From positions 5,997,501-6,061,500 of the forward strand of contig CM054115.1 in NCBI GenBank assembly GCA_028673005.1: a stretch of 64,000 nt of DNA, written 5' to 3'. The notes beneath the pieces are model-generated. The model made no database searches and was not told where the DNA came from. It was given only the letters and a program-made list of their open reading frames with translations. Below, in pieces: positions 12,340 through 23,400 of the stretch (position 1 is the first letter of the stretch; every line of letters starts with the position of its first letter). The translations under genes and the position numbers were made by a program. This stretch comes from Tanypteryx hageni (lineage: Eukaryota; Arthropoda; Insecta; Odonata; Petaluridae).

Positions 12340-13685
12340 TTAAATGAGAGCAAAGAGATCCACTCATAGCTTTTGGACTATGGTAATGTGCAAACAATGA
12401 CCTCATGTTAGCAGTCAACACATAAACAAACCAACATTTACAAACTAGCTGTTTCTTTCTATGAACACAATAAGTAATATTTATTTATAAGCTAATTTCT
12501 ATATACATATTATTGTCTGTTACACAAAAATGGTGGGCGATAGAAAACTTCTGACTTCATTTTTGAAATCAGCACCAAAAAATACATAAGAAACAGTTGA
12601 ACTTTTACATTTAACAAAATCTTTGTTGACCAGTGTAATTTATAAATGCGCCATTTTAGTGCATATACTGAATCTATTAAATAGTTAGATGGAGGAAGCA
12701 AAAGAGAATGGAAATGATCAGAAATGGAGAAAGAGGACATAGTATTTAAATGATAATACAGCAAATATTTGGAACAGAATTTCTAATAAGATTAAAAAAT
12801 TAACAGTTGATGCTTTTATTTAAATTTTTTAAATCAAGTCAATTTTTGAAAATTTATTTTTTTATACTTTTTTACGTACGTAAACATGAAAAATTCATAT
12901 CCATTGCCATTATATTACACAGAGACAACTCAAAAACCTATTTTGGAGTCTAGCTCCTTGATCTCACTGAAATTTTCAATTTTGAGACACTATTATTTAA
13001 TTTAAAATGAGTAATTTTTGCTAATTTTGCAAAATTACACTAACTCAGCCATTATTCATCTAGAAAGAGAGTGAATTTTACATAAATAAACATAAATAAT
13101 TCAAGCTCAAAAGAAATCCCCGTGGCAAATCTCTCAGAGATCACACAATACCATAAATAAATCGGTCATTAGACGCACTGCAACAAGTTACATAGAAGCA
13201 TTTTTCACATTTCTGTTGATAAATTGTATCACTTACAGCTTTCAGAAAGCACAAATGAACAATTCCAACAGCTATTTAGTGACACATTTCCATCACAAGA
13301 TTGTGTTCTTTGCTTTTATACAGAGTAATAAAAGTATGTACATATATTCTTTTAAGATTGCATAACGTACAGAAACCCCAAAAAATTCACTTACTGTAAA
13401 ATGTGATTTGAGCAAAATTTGTCTGTTTTTAATGAAACATATGCAATTCAGTTGTTTATTTCTCTTACATCACCTTTTCTATGAGAATGAATGACACTCT
13501 TCTATTTACATAGAAATTTATGTGATTTAAGTTTACTACTGACAGCTAGCAAGGAATTTTTAAAAATACCTGATAAATATCGTGCTTATTATATTATTCT
13601 ACGCATTTAAAAAAATACCTTGGTTATAAATCAAGGAAATAAAATGCACGGCATATTGCACCTACCAAAGAAAATGCATACTCAT
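12340..13685. other. intronic AT-rich sequence, nothing recognised
   Basis: No coding region, terminal repeat or tandem array was recognised. Confidence 0.3.
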
Positions 13686-13694
13686 CTCATGCCA

Positions 13695-14035
13695 GGCATG
13701 CAGTGTTAGTAGGCGTTTTGCGGGTGGCATACCTTCAAAAGATGAAGGGACAAATATCGTATAATGTCTGCACCCACTTTTTTGATGAGAACTTGTGGGG
13801 AAAAAAGTGCAGGTATTACATGAGTAAATATGGTACTTCGTTTTCCCGACTTTAAATTAATATATAAAAATGTCCTATCAATATATAAGTTGCAAGATAA
13901 AAATAGTAAAATTTCTGAAGAGTAAAAATCAACTGGGATAAGTACTATGTCAAAAACAGCTCGTTTAGCGCAAATTCTGATAGCGCACAGATGTCTCGGA
14001 ACAACTCTCATGCTCTAAGCAAGGCATGTCTGCAT
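13695..14035 (-). repeat. interspersed repeat copy shared with 60608-60835
   Basis: The reverse complement matches 60608-60835 almost base for base over long stretches (shared AGGCATGCCTTGCTTAG end, CCCAGTTGATTTT, GTAATACCTGCACTTTTT, CATCAAAAAAGTGGGT). It is therefore a dispersed non-coding family, probably a non-autonomous DNA element; class unknown. Confidence 0.65.
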
Positions 14036-15466
14036 ATAGTATTGGTAGCATTTTTCATATTTATTTATTTTAAAATTGTTTTCTTTTTAGTTTTTTATTT
14101 TTATAATTTCATTATTTTGACAACAGTTATCACATTATTTGTACTATATAACCTTAGCTTTCCTTTTCTGTATTTATATTGTTGAAGCGAATCTGAACAA
14201 ATTACAAGTGTCCATCATAGCAATGAGATTAAACAAACTATTATCATTGTTCATGGTGTAATAGAAGCCTCTTTATTTTAATGTGGATTAGTATTGATAC
14301 GAGCATTCCTATGTTTTTGAAGGAATATTTCTGCTAATATTTGTAAGTTTTTATTTATCGTTATTATTATTGATAGTGTTTTTATTTATCTTAAAAACTT
14401 TTTATCTTTATTCATTTAAGATTATTCTGAAAACTGTTTTCCCTATGAAAAGGCCATTGAAAACCTCGTTGGTGAGCAACAGTTTCACTCCTACTAGTAT
14501 CTAAAGCTGAATTACTCTGAACTAGCTGTATATTTTCATTGATTTTAAGCAATATGAATGGATAAGTCAGTATTTTCATTAATGAAACAAAAGATTATAT
14601 CAAACATCTTACTACTTATATACCAAACATTCTTACATTTGCCACTGATTTCTCTACCTCTGACTGCTATTCTCTCAACCGTAAAAAGATTAAAGGTTAA
14701 ATATAGAGATCCCCACATCACTCACCAGCAGGTAGACACATTTGCAACTTTTACACCCATGCAAGCAGAAAAGTTATCATAATTATATTATAGTTTATTC
14801 ATATTAAGTACTAACTATATAAAAGTTGGTTATAGAAATTTATTTTTATATCTTCACCTGTTATTATGTTTGGGCATTCATAAATGATAATATGGGGGTC
14901 TTACAGAAAATCTCTTTATAGTGAACCTCTATTTATCAAAATTTCCAAAAATCAGGTTCCTTCCATTTTGATATATAGAGGTCTCACTGTACCAAAAAAA
15001 ATTAGGACCATGCAGGTTAACTCGATAAGACCTTGAGAAAGAACTTAGAATATATTAATCAATAAAGTGAAGAAATGTAGAAGGTAAAAATAGACAGCAA
15101 TCATCTTGAAGCTTACTTTAAGGTAGAAGAATAGTGATAGAGTGATAATGTAAGAATTATAATCTTATTTGTCTTCTTGCAAAATGCTTCAAAATACAAA
15201 AGTAAACATTATCAACTCAAGTTAGGGCATTTACCAATATTCAATACTGAAAAAGTATAAAAATCATGTCAACATATGTTTTCAGGTAAGATCTTTCTTT
15301 TGAAAATACTGATAGTTTCTTTAAGTCATAATTAATGTTCAGTATAGAAACTTATCCATTAACTATAAAAAATCTAATTTATTCTTATTATCAAAATAAC
15401 ACTCATCAATCAAATCATATTTTTGTGATACGGTGCAACTAATCTTCAATACAACATTAGTAAGAG
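14036..15466. other. intronic DNA with a possible Tigger-type end
   Basis: 14925-14998 ends in TATAGAGGTCTCACTGTAC, the form of a pogo/Tigger terminal repeat. A short open frame at 14558-14782 has no convincing family match. Otherwise AT-rich with nothing recognised. Confidence 0.3.
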
Positions 15467-15525
15467 CTAATAATTATTAATATAGACAAACAGTTCATAG
15501 GTAAAAAGAAGTACATCCAACTTAC

Positions 15526-15960
15526 ATGTCCGCAGCATTGCATCCTCTTCATTGTCATCATCTTCCTCCTCGTCCTCTTCCCCACCCCCTACCACACCCC
15601 CCTCGTCATCACCTACCCGCGAGTAGCGAGATCGCTTCCGGTACGATACGTGGCTTCCCCCACTTTCTCCCCCACTCCCCCCCATGCCCGTGCTGCAGCA
15701 CCACAACCAAGGGCAAGAAGTTGGCTGTCTCTTTGGGTTGCTTCCATGGTGTTTACTGCTTCCGCTACGCCGGTGAGATGATCTCTGCTGCCGCCTAGAT
15801 CGGTGAATAGGCAACAGACTATCCGAGCCTGAAGGTGGAACTCTAGATGCACAGCATGCTCCACAGATATGTTGGCAAAGGCAAGCAATGGCCCAGCCGC
15901 CAAATACGGTGACCACCACCACAGCACATGCGCCAACAACCACATATAATATGCTCCAAT
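15526..15960 (-). CDS. KIAA0319L: KIAA0319/KIAA0319L-family membrane protein, transmembrane and cytoplasmic exon
   Basis: Internal exon of the host gene. Acceptor TTTTTCACAG ends at 15961; donor CAT|GTAAGT is at 15526/15525. After a split codon (G+AT, Asp) it reads WSILYVVVGACAVVVVTVF, a transmembrane helix, followed by a Cys-rich juxtamembrane segment, an Arg/Ser-rich stretch, KRSRYSRVGDDE and a long acidic run (EEDEEEDDDNEED). Vertebrate KIAA0319 proteins have the same order: (C)EWS..YV hydrophobic helix, Cys cluster, then K.KY..LD..D.E. The exon is 435 nt, phase 1 in and phase 1 out. The acidic and Gly-rich insertion is not part of the vertebrate pattern I know. The open frame continues past 15526 but that part is intronic. 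Confidence 0.85.
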
Positions 15961-16767
15961 CTGTGAAAAATGACAGAAGGTTTAATGCGGCTTGTTTTTA
16001 ATACAGAGAAATATGTTCAGCCAATGAACCCCAATTTGGTCCAGACAGTATACAATGTGTTCTTTGGTTTAATGTTGCTTTGAGTAATGCTGATTTGCAT
16101 TAATGTTGTTCTACCATATTCAAATTAACATCATCGATGATTTGAGTTAACATCATCCTGACTCGGTGCTGAAATAATGCATGAAAAAAAATACTGCATA
16201 GATGACTCTCACATGCATCTGTTATGCAGTGATTCTCCAGTTGCGTCAGATCGCCTTATTTGCGTGAAGAAAGTGTTTTGGATTGGCATATTTTTATTAA
16301 ATTTGAATTATTTGTATGGTGATATTTTGTATTAATGGGTTCAAAGAGAAGTGTTAGTAATAACCTATTTTCGAAGTCCTCCTACCAGTAATTAAAATCC
16401 TCTTATTCTCCTTTAATAGAAACCTTACAAGCTTTATGAGTTGTGCAGAAAGGAAGATCAGCTGACTGCACTATTTATAAACTTGAAATTATTCTGTACT
16501 ATTGGAATAACTTGAGTTTAACGTCCCCCAATTTTATTTTCATTTCTTTGGGCCTAATGAAACTCACAGTTCAATAAAAACAACTAAATAAATGTTTTAT
16601 TTATCTCTATTACAGTATGAAAAGGGGGGGGTTGCAAGACACAAAGAAACAATACAGTAGTAAATAAACAAAACTCCTTCAGGAAGAGAATACTCCCATT
16701 CATGCTGCACCATTGCATGACCTAAGTCAAAAAGAGATATGTGCAGGCAGAAACATGTAAATTCCCT
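15961..16767. other. intron sequence, nothing recognised
   Basis: Intronic sequence of the KIAA0319-like gene; a short G-run at about 16625. No element recognised before the PLE-derived fragment at 16768. Confidence 0.3.
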
Positions 16768-16806
16768 GAAAGGCACTTACACAGTATACTCTAACCAAAA
16801 CTTAAA
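16768..16806 (+). repeat. 39-bp fragment matching PLE-D coding strand
   Basis: AGGCACTTACACAGTATACT and the bases after it match, with few changes, the reverse complement of 22309-22346 inside the PLE-D remnant. It directly abuts the inverted PLE-C terminal repeat, so it may be a template-switch scar. Confidence 0.55.
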
Positions 16807-16853
16807 CTAGACATGGATGAAGTAGGATCTGGTGCTTTCCCGGTGGATTGCTT

Positions 16854-16951
16854 GTAGAAACTTTTCTCGGGTACACAACCGGGTCAAAGTTTGATCTAGG
16901 ATCAACGTTTCGACGGCTGACTCTGCCATCTTCATCAGGATGTCTAAAAAC
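16854..16951 (-). repeat. inverted 5' terminal-repeat arm of PLE-C
   Basis: Reverse complement of 18216-18313 with few differences (GTTTTTAGACATCCTGATGA ... GAAAAGTTTCTAC). It joins directly to the 5'-truncated PLE-C coding region. Inverted arms of this kind are a known hallmark of Penelope-like insertions. Confidence 0.85.
16899..16945 (-). ncRNA. hammerhead-ribozyme-like motif, PLE-C inverted arm
   Basis: On the minus strand: CTGATGA (16938-16932), a stem II formed by GATGGC and GCCGTC, then GAAA (16911-16908) followed by the palindrome ACGT and U. These are the conserved hammerhead core boxes CUGANGA and GAAA. Stem III is a palindromic tetranucleotide, so activity may need a dimer. Stem I is short (ATC/GAT). 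Confidence 0.7.
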
Positions 16952-18127
16952 ACTTTGCTCCTCCTCCAACCTCTGTTCAATAAACCAACCGTTGAACTTT
17001 TTCACCACACGTTGACGTCTACTTACTTCCTCTATAAGGGAAAGTTTTACGAACAAAATGACGGTGTTGCCATGGGGTCCCCCCTCTCCCCGGCGGTAGC
17101 GAACTTCTATATGCAAGACTTTGAAAAGAGAGCCCTCAATTCGGCCCCTTTACGACCAAAGTGCTTCTTCCGTTATGTGGATGACACCTTTGTAGTTTGG
17201 CCACATGGATGGGACACCCTCTCTCAGTTCCTCGAGCACCTCAACAGTCTCCACCCCAACATCAAGTTTACGATGGAGATGGAGAAAGATGGGCGTCTAC
17301 CATTTCTTGACATCCTCGTGCATCGCAAGAGCAATGGCACCCTTGGACACAGTGTGTACAGGAAACCAACACACACTGACCTGTACCTTAATGCCAGCAG
17401 TCACCACCACCCCTCACAACGCAGGGCAGTTCTCTCCACTTTGGCCTTCTGAGCCCATTCCATCTCCGACAAGGAGAATCTGCCCAAAGAGATAAACCAT
17501 CTGAGGACAACGCTATGGCAGAATGGTTACCACGAACGGGAGATCTCGATGGCCCTGAAAAGGGCCGACGCCCGAATGAAAAAAGGAAAATCCGTGAAGG
17601 AAGAGGAAAAACCTGTCGTCACTGCCTGTCTACCCTACGTCTCTACCATACCCGGCAAGATCTCAAGGATACTGGGAAAGCATGGTATCAAGACAGTGCA
17701 CAAACCACCAGGGAAACTTAGAGACCAACTAGCCCGAGCTAAGGACGATCTCAGATTAAAGGCTCCGGGGGTCTACAGTATACCATGCGAGTGCGGCGCC
17801 TCATACATCGGGGAAACTGGCCGCACCATCAAAACCCGGTTAAAAGAGCACATGAGGTGCATAAGGTTGGGACAGCCCGAGAAATCCGCGGTGGCAGAGC
17901 ACAGCCTCAGCCACGACCAAAAGATCTTTTGGGAAAAAACCAAAAGATTACAACATACCAAAGGTTTCTGGGACCGGTTGGTCAAAGAATCCATTGAGAT
18001 CCATCTTGGGGACAATAAAATCAACAGGGACTCGGGCTACTCGCTCAGCAGAATCTGGGAACCGATCCTCCAAAAAATCGGGGAGGGAAGACGCAATGCG
18101 ATTGGTGGGCGGAAAGACGGAACCTGA
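16952..18127 (+). pseudogene. PLE-C: Penelope-like reverse transcriptase plus GIY-YIG endonuclease, 5'-truncated
   Basis: Encodes the C-terminal part of a Penelope-like element polyprotein. Reverse transcriptase motifs: DGVAMGSPLSPAVANFYM (motif B, about 17060-17110) and FRYVDDTFVVW (catalytic YVDD, about 17167-17200), then DGRLPFLDILVHR. One in-frame TGA at about 17450 (after VLSTLAF) splits the frame; the same frame resumes with AHSISDKENLPKEI. The C-terminal GIY-YIG nuclease reads GVYSIPCECGASYIGET ... TRLKEHM (about 17767-17850). The N-terminal RT motifs are missing because the copy is 5'-truncated at 16952 and joined to an inverted terminal repeat. The endonuclease type (CxC before YIG) resembles Penelope/Poseidon-like elements. 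Confidence 0.9.
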
Positions 18128-18215
18128 TTGGTGGGAGAAAGACGGAACCTGATTAATGGGCGGGCGTATCAGACCGTTACGGCCTAAGAATTAGTATATA
18201 TAGCGGACAAAACAC

Positions 18216-18275
18216 GTTTTTAGACATCCTGATGAAGATGGCAGAGTCAGCCATCGAAATGTTGATCCTAGATCA
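18216..18275 (+). ncRNA. hammerhead-ribozyme-like motif, PLE-C 3' terminal repeat
   Basis: CTGATGA at 18229-18235, stem II AGATGGC/GCCATC with loop AGAGTCA, GAAA at 18256-18259, then TGTT. Same architecture as the copy at 16899-16945 with one changed stem III base (ATGT instead of ACGT). Flanked by GACATC upstream and GATCC downstream, giving a 3-bp minimal stem I. Confidence 0.7.
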
Positions 18276-18334
18276 AACTTTGACCCGGTTGTGTACCCAA
18301 GAAAAGTTTCTACTAGATATGGATGTTTCAACAG

Positions 18335-18424
<90 letters not shown>
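18335..18424. repeat. (AT)n microsatellite between PLE-C and PLE-A
   Basis: About 90 bp of TA repeats, one interruption (GT) near 18409. It is the shared boundary of the plus-strand PLE-C and the minus-strand PLE-A. Confidence 0.95.
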
Positions 18425-18780
18425 TAACTAAAGGAAAAGAAAAGGTAGTGATGAGGGTGGCAAGAAGGTGTTGAGGGAAGCCCAGCGGACACTTACCAAG
18501 TTGAAGACCAAGCTGGCAGGCTGCTGGTGGCGTCGAAGAGACACGTGAAACACACGAACACAAAAACACACGCAAGCTTATCGGGCCTATGCCCTTCTTC
18601 AGCAAAAGAGTATCTACAAGTGACACACTGGGCGGGGAATGACAGGGTGATGTGGGAAGGTTGATGATTGGAGGAGATGGGGAGTAGGAGGGGTGGATAG
18701 CCAATAAAGAGGGAGTGTGGTAAGGGAAAGTGCGAATAACTACAATGTAACAAGGAGACATTGTAAGGGGGCTAATAGGG
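18425..18780 (-). repeat. PLE-A terminal repeat and 3' UTR, minus-strand copy
   Basis: Near-identical to the reverse complement of 35335-35696. Contains the hammerhead-like CTGAAGA box (18602-18596), GGGC/GCCC stem, and the short intron (acceptor TTTCCTTTAG at the microsatellite edge, donor TTG|GTAAGTGT). Confidence 0.85.
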
Positions 18781-20195
18781 TTAGCGGAGGTTGAGGCCAG
18801 GCGGAGAGAAAGAGTCGAGAAGATGGATATGTGCTAGTTCCCAGTGTCGGAGAAGGGGGGCAGGAGTGTCATAGGGTAAAGCGCGAATAATCCTAACATT
18901 GTAGCAACTATTGAAGGGGACATTGTGAGTATTAGCATGTAATGCAACTGGGAGGGGGCGTCTGAGAGAAACGCTATTCCGGTGACCGTTCATTCGGATG
19001 CTTAACGGATTGCTGGTGAGGCCTACGTAAAACGCGGGACAAAGGGTGCAGGTAAGGAGGTAAATGACGTTACGGGTGGTGCAGTTGCTTCTGGAGGTGA
19101 TGGGGTAGGTGATGTTGGTGGAGGGACTCGAGAAAGAAGATGATGGTAGGTGGATAGGGCAAGTGAGGCAGCGAGGTTTTCCGCAGGGGTGGGAACCTAT
19201 TGCAAGAAGCGTGGTAGAAGTGGGAAGTTCCTTCCTCCACAAGATATTTCCCAAATTTGGGGGCCGGCGGAAGGAGAGGAGCGGAGGATTGGCAAAAAGG
19301 TTGATAAAGAGGGACTGATGGGAGGAAGAGGTAAGAATTGGGTGGGCAGCATGAAGGATTGTTTTGAGAGCTTCGTGGATACCAGGATGGAAAAGTGTCG
19401 TAAGAGTGAGTGGAGGGGTAGATGCAGGAATAGTGGGTGTGTGAGGATGAGATCCATTGTGAGTAGGCGTCATCGCCCTATGGATCTGTTCGCGGACCAA
19501 GACTGGAGGGTAACCACGTTTGAGAAGAGCATCCTCGAGGACAGAGTAATACTCTAGAAGGGATGCTCTATCGGAACAAAGCCTCCATCCTCGACGAGCA
19601 AGGGCATAGGGGATAGAGGTTTTGGTATGAAGGGGATGGCAGCTCTCAAAGTGGAGGTATTGGAGGCTGTTGGTGGGTTTGATGTGAACACAGGTGCGGA
19701 TTTTGCTGTCTTGAATGTAAAGATCGACATCCAGGAATGTGTTGAGGGAGGTAGAGGACTGGTGGGTGAAGGACAGTGAAGGATGGGAGGAGAGACACGA
19801 GAGAAAGGAAAGGAGAGAGTCAGGTCCATGTGTCCAAATGGGGAAGACATAGTCTATGTATCTCAGCCACAAAAGTGGTCTGAGTGGAACGTTGAGGAAG
19901 AGTCTTTCCCATTCTCCAAGGTAGCAATTGGCGTATGAAGGCGCCATTCGGGTACCCATCGCAGTGCCTCTAATTTGAAGGTAGTGATGACCATCGAAAG
20001 AGAAGTTGTTCAATTTGAGCACCATTGCTGCCAAGTCTAATAAGAAATGGGAGGAAGGTCTTGCGTTGGGTGGTCTTGAGTCCAGGAGTTTACTAAGGGC
20101 AGAGAGTCGATCATCGTGGGGGATGTTTGTGTAGAGGGAACAGACATCGATAGTGGCCAAAATGGTATTGGGTGGGAGAGGAAAGGGGAGGTGTT
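18781..20195 (-). pseudogene. PLE-A: Penelope-like RT plus GIY-YIG endonuclease, 5'-truncated minus-strand copy
   Basis: C-terminal two-thirds of the PLE-A protein. Visible RT motifs: IDVCSLYTNIPHDDRL (motif A), RGTAMGTRMAPSYANCYL (motif B) and RYIDYVFPIW at the catalytic site, where the expected YIDD has become YIDY, which should abolish polymerisation. The linker holds a Cys cluster (CGKPRCLTC) and the C-terminus a GIY-YIG domain (NVIYLLTC ... FYVGLTSNPLSIRMNGHRNS) and ends SPPGLNLR. Compared with the copy at 32532-35331 it is nearly identical over 1.4 kb; it starts where that copy reads AACACCTCCCC, hence 5'-truncated. The upstream open-frame residues before the first motif come from flanking DNA. 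Confidence 0.9.
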
Positions 20196-20640
20196 CCTTC
20201 TATCATTCACTCTCTCTTTTTGATGCTCCATCTTTCTGAAGGGACATTAAGCAGTTGGCCCCATTGGTGCTCTTCATTAAGAGTAGGCTAATGCCGGCAC
20301 CAGGTTTCCTTCCTCCCTTGTGATTGTGTTCAGTGTGGAAGGAGTTATGGCTATAATAATCCAAGAGGTTGATTAGTCAAAAACACACACTTTCTTTTCC
20401 CCATACTCCCATCTTCCTCCATTTTCCCAACATGGTCCTTTATATTTTTATGAGTATGGCAATAATGCTAGTTGTTCTTGGCAACGAAATATTTTATTCA
20501 GAAAAAACTTAAAACTTTCATCTACAAAACAATTTTATGAGTCAATTCAAATACTACTTGAAAATCTACGGTAGCAATATAAATTTGCATTCTTTCACAC
20601 GTACGATGGTTCAAGTTTCATATTTCTAGGACATTTGTAA
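20196..20640. other. unassigned flank of PLE-A
   Basis: The minus strand of 20222-20340 has an open stretch (KPGAGISLLLMKSTNGANC) running into the PLE junction. I could not assign it; it may be part of another repeat. The rest is AT-rich with nothing recognised. Confidence 0.3.
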
Positions 20641-21191
20641 GTAATTTTAAAAAGTAAATGAAAGATATGGAGGATTTCATCAGGGTTGATACCGAATGCC
20701 TAACATATGAAGTCCCAACTATAAGCGACATTGTTGAGGATATTGCTGGATGCACAGAGGAGGAGAACGAGGAAGAAGAAGAAGACAAAGACAGGCAGAG
20801 AAGCTCTACAAGACTTGAAGATGCTTACAAAATTTTATTTAATGAACTCTGTTAGTGAGGAAGTCTTTTTTCTATTAAAAAAATAAGAAAAGCAGTAGAA
20901 GAAGAACTATCAAAGAAGATTCAAACTAAAATAACAGACTACATGCATACTACATATTTTTAAAATCATTGAATACAATGAATATGTACATATGTATATG
21001 TCTCGTAAATACAAATTGCATATGATTCATAGAATTTTTTTGTGTTTTTGCAACACATTCTTATTGTGTGCCTCTTTCTTTTTCAACTACCGAACCCCCT
21101 TCCCCCTACTCGGTTAGAGCGGCGCCTCGGATATAGCGGCCAAAACCTCCCGGTCCCTCAATGTTCGTTATAAGCGAGTTTTACTGTACCA
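20641..21191 (+). pseudogene. pogo/Tigger element remnant: transposase C-terminus and 3' end
   Basis: 20658-20855 encodes a short acidic tail (DIVEDIAGCTEEENEEEEED ... RLEDAYKIL), typical of the end of Tigger/pogo DDE transposases, where a DIV acidic tail follows the catalytic domain. About 310 bp downstream, 21130-21191 reads CGTTATAAGCGAGTTTTACTGTA, a Tigger-type terminal repeat. The catalytic domain is absent. Family assignment rests on the tail and terminal repeat together. Confidence 0.6.
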
Positions 21192-21879
21192 CTTTTGATG
21201 TCATATTACAATAAAAATAATACAATAAATTTTGAAATTTACTTTTGCTGTTGGAAACCCCAAGTTTTGAATTTATTGTATTGTAAAGTTTTACTATTAA
21301 TATAATTATGCATTAACATTTTACTTAATATTCACATGGATAAATGCACTGAAGTATTTAAAGCAGCAATAAAATTATGTGGACTATATCAATACTATTA
21401 GCCAAAATGTAAAAAATATACAACATCTTGGTTACCGAACAAATGTAAGTAGATGTATCAATTTATGTTGCAATAAATCTTTCAATGTTAATGGTAAAGG
21501 AGAGCAAATAAATTTTGCGCTTAAATGGAAAATTTCAAGCAATTTAGCATGTAATATGACAAAACATGAACAGAATTAAAATATTCAGTCTTTCGTGCGT
21601 AAAATATGTCATTTTCTGTGATTGTTGGTTAATATTTAGGTATATTTATATCCACATAAGTGAAGAACTGCATGGCATTTTGGGGTTTCTCCACACCATT
21701 TCCCATGCATTCTTATGGAAATAATATTTTGTTGACCCAATAGGGTATAGGACACCCCACGTTCTGCAAACCTAGACCAAGTTCTTCCTTTGGTTCATAA
21801 GATGGCCCATGAAACTTTTGAATTCGATAGCTCCAATGGTGTAAAAACGTATAAAGAACATACATACATACACACACAC
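21192..21879. other. intronic AT-rich sequence
   Basis: Nothing recognised apart from short open frames without family resemblance. Confidence 0.3.
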
Positions 21880-22445
21880 TTTAAAATATTTATAAGTTGT
21901 GTTGGTTTATGTAGGTTTTCTGTAAATGTTGAATTGCAGTTTGTAAAGGTTATTGTTTTCTATTTGGTGTGTGATGTATATCCGGTCGAATTGTTGGTTA
22001 AGGCGGTTTATGAAATCAGGGATGCTTTCTTTTGCTGTGTCAAAGATGTCATTTACATATATGAGCTATGCTTTTGGAAAATATGGGAAGGAAGATTTGC
22101 AAATCTTCTTGAAATGAGTCATGAAGAGTTCAGCTATGAATGGAGAAAGAGAGTTACCCATAATTGTACCTTCTTTTTTTGATAAAAGCTGTTGTTGATT
22201 TTAAAGAAATTTTGTTGCATGCACAGGGAGGTTAAATGAACATATTCTTCTGTATCTTCCTTAGAAATATTCTTTTCTAATAATCAACTCGGTAGGAATT
22301 TTATAGATTAAGTTCTGGTTAGAGTATACTGTGTGAGTGCCTTTTGACAGAGTTGTATGCACAGTTGAATCCACATTTAATGTTTGACTGGGGGACAAGA
22401 TTTTTGTACCATCAATCAAGTTATACCTTAAATGGGGATAGTCTA
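21880..22445 (-). pseudogene. PLE-D: Penelope-like reverse transcriptase remnant
   Basis: The reverse complement reads, with a few frameshifts, HLRYNLIDGTK and TLSKGTHTVYSNQNLIYKIP, then motif B GTIMGNSLSPFIAELFMTHF, catalytic YVNDIFDT (YVDD with D to N in the third position), SIPDFINRLNQQF and LQFNIYRKPT. This order is that of a Penelope-type RT. It resembles the plus-strand PLE-D at 59200-60570 (GMTMGNPLFPFLANLFITYF, YVDDILTIF, FNIYRKPT). 5'- and 3'-truncated; no endonuclease seen. Confidence 0.8.
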
Positions 22446-22497
22446 AAGTTGAAAGATATAAATATATATAATTGAAACAAATATTAAGAATAAAGAT

Positions 22498-23400
22498 TAA
22501 TTGAAAGGTAAGCTTCCTGTCAAGTTACAGGCTTTTTATATGGAATATACAAGTATGGATGGTGTACTCCATGTCGGAGTACACAGTTTCCAAATGCGTT
22601 ATTTGAGATTGACAAATTTTAGTAAAATTCCCCAATACCAAATTTAATCAAAATACATCCTGTGGTTCCTGAGTTGAAATGTACATTGTAAGCTACATGT
22701 AGTACTTCATGTAAAGTGGTCATAACTATCATCCAATTTTAACCAAAATTGGAATTCATTGACAAATTTTAGTAAAACTTCCCAATACCAAATTTCATCA
22801 AAATAAGTCCTGCGGTTTCTGAGTTGAAAAAGAGGCATGTTATAAAATACATGTAGGTCTTCATGTAAAGTGGTTGTTATTGTAGTCTGATTTTAACCAA
22901 AATTGGAATCGGTAAACCAATTTTAATAAAACTTCCCAATACCAAATTTCATAAAAATACATCCAGCGGTTCCCGAGTAGTAACAGAAATACATTATAAG
23001 CTACATGAAGGTCTTCATGTAAAGTGGTTGTTATTGTAATCCGAGTTAACCAAAATTGGAATCTGCCAACAAATTTTAGTAAAACTCCCCTTTACCAAAT
23101 TTCATAAAAATATCTCCCGAGATTCCAGAGTTGTAAAATTTTTAATTAATAATTTTTTGAATGAACAAAAGAACATCGAAAATTGTAAAATTACATAAAC
23201 ATGCTAATTTATTTTCTTTAAATTTATTGTAAACTTTAAGTTTTATGAGAAAAGTTATCGAACAAAAAATGTGTATTTAATTATTTTATTGAACTTTTGT
23301 TCACTAAGATGAGTATTTAATGAGATGCTTTCGAAATACACTGTAAAATACATGTAGGTCTTCATGTAAAGTGGTTGTTATTATGGTCCAATTTAGGTTA
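22498..23400. repeat. interspersed element with ~152-bp internal tandem repeats, copy 1
   Basis: The motif TTTTAGTAAAACTTCCCAAT recurs at spacings of about 150, 154 and 153 bp (near 22621, 22771, 22925, 23078), each with CTTCATGTAAAGTGGT and ATTTTAACCAAAATTGGAAT. The left flank TTGAAAGGTAAGCTTCCTGT is shared with the copy at 40957, so flank and array move together. No coding potential. Confidence 0.85.

Noticed and set aside
14558..14782. Small plus-strand gene
   Set aside because: No start context, splice sites or recognisable domain; near a Tigger-type end, so more likely transposon debris.
15467..15525. Extension of the host-gene exon to the stop at 15467
   Set aside because: A consensus donor GTAAGT at 15525 and phase match with the exon at 2714 show this part is intron.
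18232..18474. Open frames rich in Ile-Tyr repeats (also 35541-35777, 48047-48235, 39983-40222)
   Set aside because: Created by (AT)n microsatellites; no protein meaning.
19109..19557. Open frames on the plus strand through PLE-A (also 34555-34962 and 33242-33669 on minus)
   Set aside because: They are antisense shadows of the PLE-A coding frame; identical shadows appear at both copies.
20222..20340. Host exon encoding GAGISLLLMKSTNGANC on minus
   Set aside because: No splice sites were found and the frame fuses to the truncated PLE-A; left as unassigned.
22498..23140. CRISPR-like array
   Set aside because: Repeat units are about 152 bp with diverged copies and no unique spacers, in a eukaryotic context.
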